Assembly (NCBI RefSeq): GCF_001021025.1
Contig: NZ_CP011541.1
Location: forward strand, 1,984,001 to 2,048,000
DNA from: Corynebacterium epidermidicanis
GTDB taxonomy: Bacteria; Actinomycetota; Actinomycetes; Mycobacteriales; Mycobacteriaceae
Reading direction: 5' to 3'
DNA: 64,000 bases
Made by a program: the position numbers and the translations under genes. The notes under the pieces were generated by a model, which was given only the letters and a program-made list of their open reading frames with translations, did not search any database and was not told the DNA's origin. Numbering within the stretch: position 1 is the first letter of the stretch; every line of letters begins with the position of its first letter. Shown here piece by piece: positions 63,882 through 64,000 of the stretch.

Positions 63882-64000
63882 TTAGGCGCTCTTTTCCTCC
63901 ACGATGAGTTCAGGATCAGCCTCACCGCGCGCCACGTCCGCGGTAATGACCACTTCTTGTAAGTCATCCCGGTCGGGGATGTCGTACATGATCGGCACGA
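63882..64000 (-). CDS. clpX: ClpX, C-terminal end (partial)
   Basis: Only the last 39 codons are in the window, running off the right edge. They read VPIMYDIPDRDDLQEVVITA and DVARGEADPELIVEEKSA. The (V)MYDIPxRxDVxxVVIT pattern is the end of the ClpX ATPase of the ClpXP protease. The place after mdh and a TetR gene fits corynebacterial gene order. The identity rests on a short piece. Confidence 0.72.
   Translation of the reverse strand, partial: VPIMYDIPDRDDLQEVVITADVARGEADPELIVEEKSA

Overview
The window is a chromosomal segment of a Corynebacterium. The gene order supports this: an ATP-assimilation-type cys cluster (fpr, then cysI-cysX-cysH-cysD-cysN-cysY-cysZ) laid out as in Corynebacterium glutamicum, a proB/2-hydroxyacid dehydrogenase/proA block next to obg-rplU-rpmA-rne-ndk, folC-valS, and mdh-TetR-clpX. 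DtxR-type iron boxes, a secreted cutinase-family esterase and GC-rich coding sequence fit the same group. The species cannot be fixed from sequence alone.

Region 1 (about 1-11.1 kb) is an accessory island rich in apparent conflict genes. It holds a two-gene DUF262/HNH + GIY-YIG nuclease operon, a frameshifted RelA/SpoT-domain gene with a translationally coupled 73-residue partner, a single-chain MmeI-like (type IIL) restriction-modification enzyme, an AT-rich gene for an 822-residue CHAT-protease protein, a decayed membrane-protein gene, and a RelE-like toxin (killed by an internal stop) with an intact HigA-like antitoxin. It ends at a broken second copy of the 3' end of lepA.

Region 2 (about 11.1-21.1 kb) mixes a lipoprotein gene, a dead peptidase E gene, the intact lepA and an iron-siderophore ABC transporter locus. 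The locus keeps its ATPase and two permeases, but its binding protein and the divergent siderophore-interacting protein each carry an in-frame stop. DtxR-like boxes still lie between them.

Region 3 (21.1-64 kb) is core genome. It contains a PemK/MazF-like gene and rpsT, the assimilatory sulfate reduction cluster, a LysE-type exporter, holA, comEC/comEA, degV, a histidine phosphatase, rsfS, nadD, a cutinase, the proline biosynthesis block, obg, ribosomal proteins L27 and L21, RNase E/G, ndk, an abundant-looking secreted protein of unknown function, a pirin, folC-valS, an EcsC-family gene, mdh, a TetR regulator and the end of clpX.

Three long palindromic elements sharing a GTAGTCGGACTAC core sit between convergent genes, and one has been split by an IS256-family insertion. 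The word GCTTRTCGACG occurs 16 times exactly from 13.1 kb onward and was not found in the first 13 kb. A 32-residue amphipathic peptide gene with its own ribosome-binding site and terminator lies next to fpr. No CRISPR array, tRNA or rRNA was seen.
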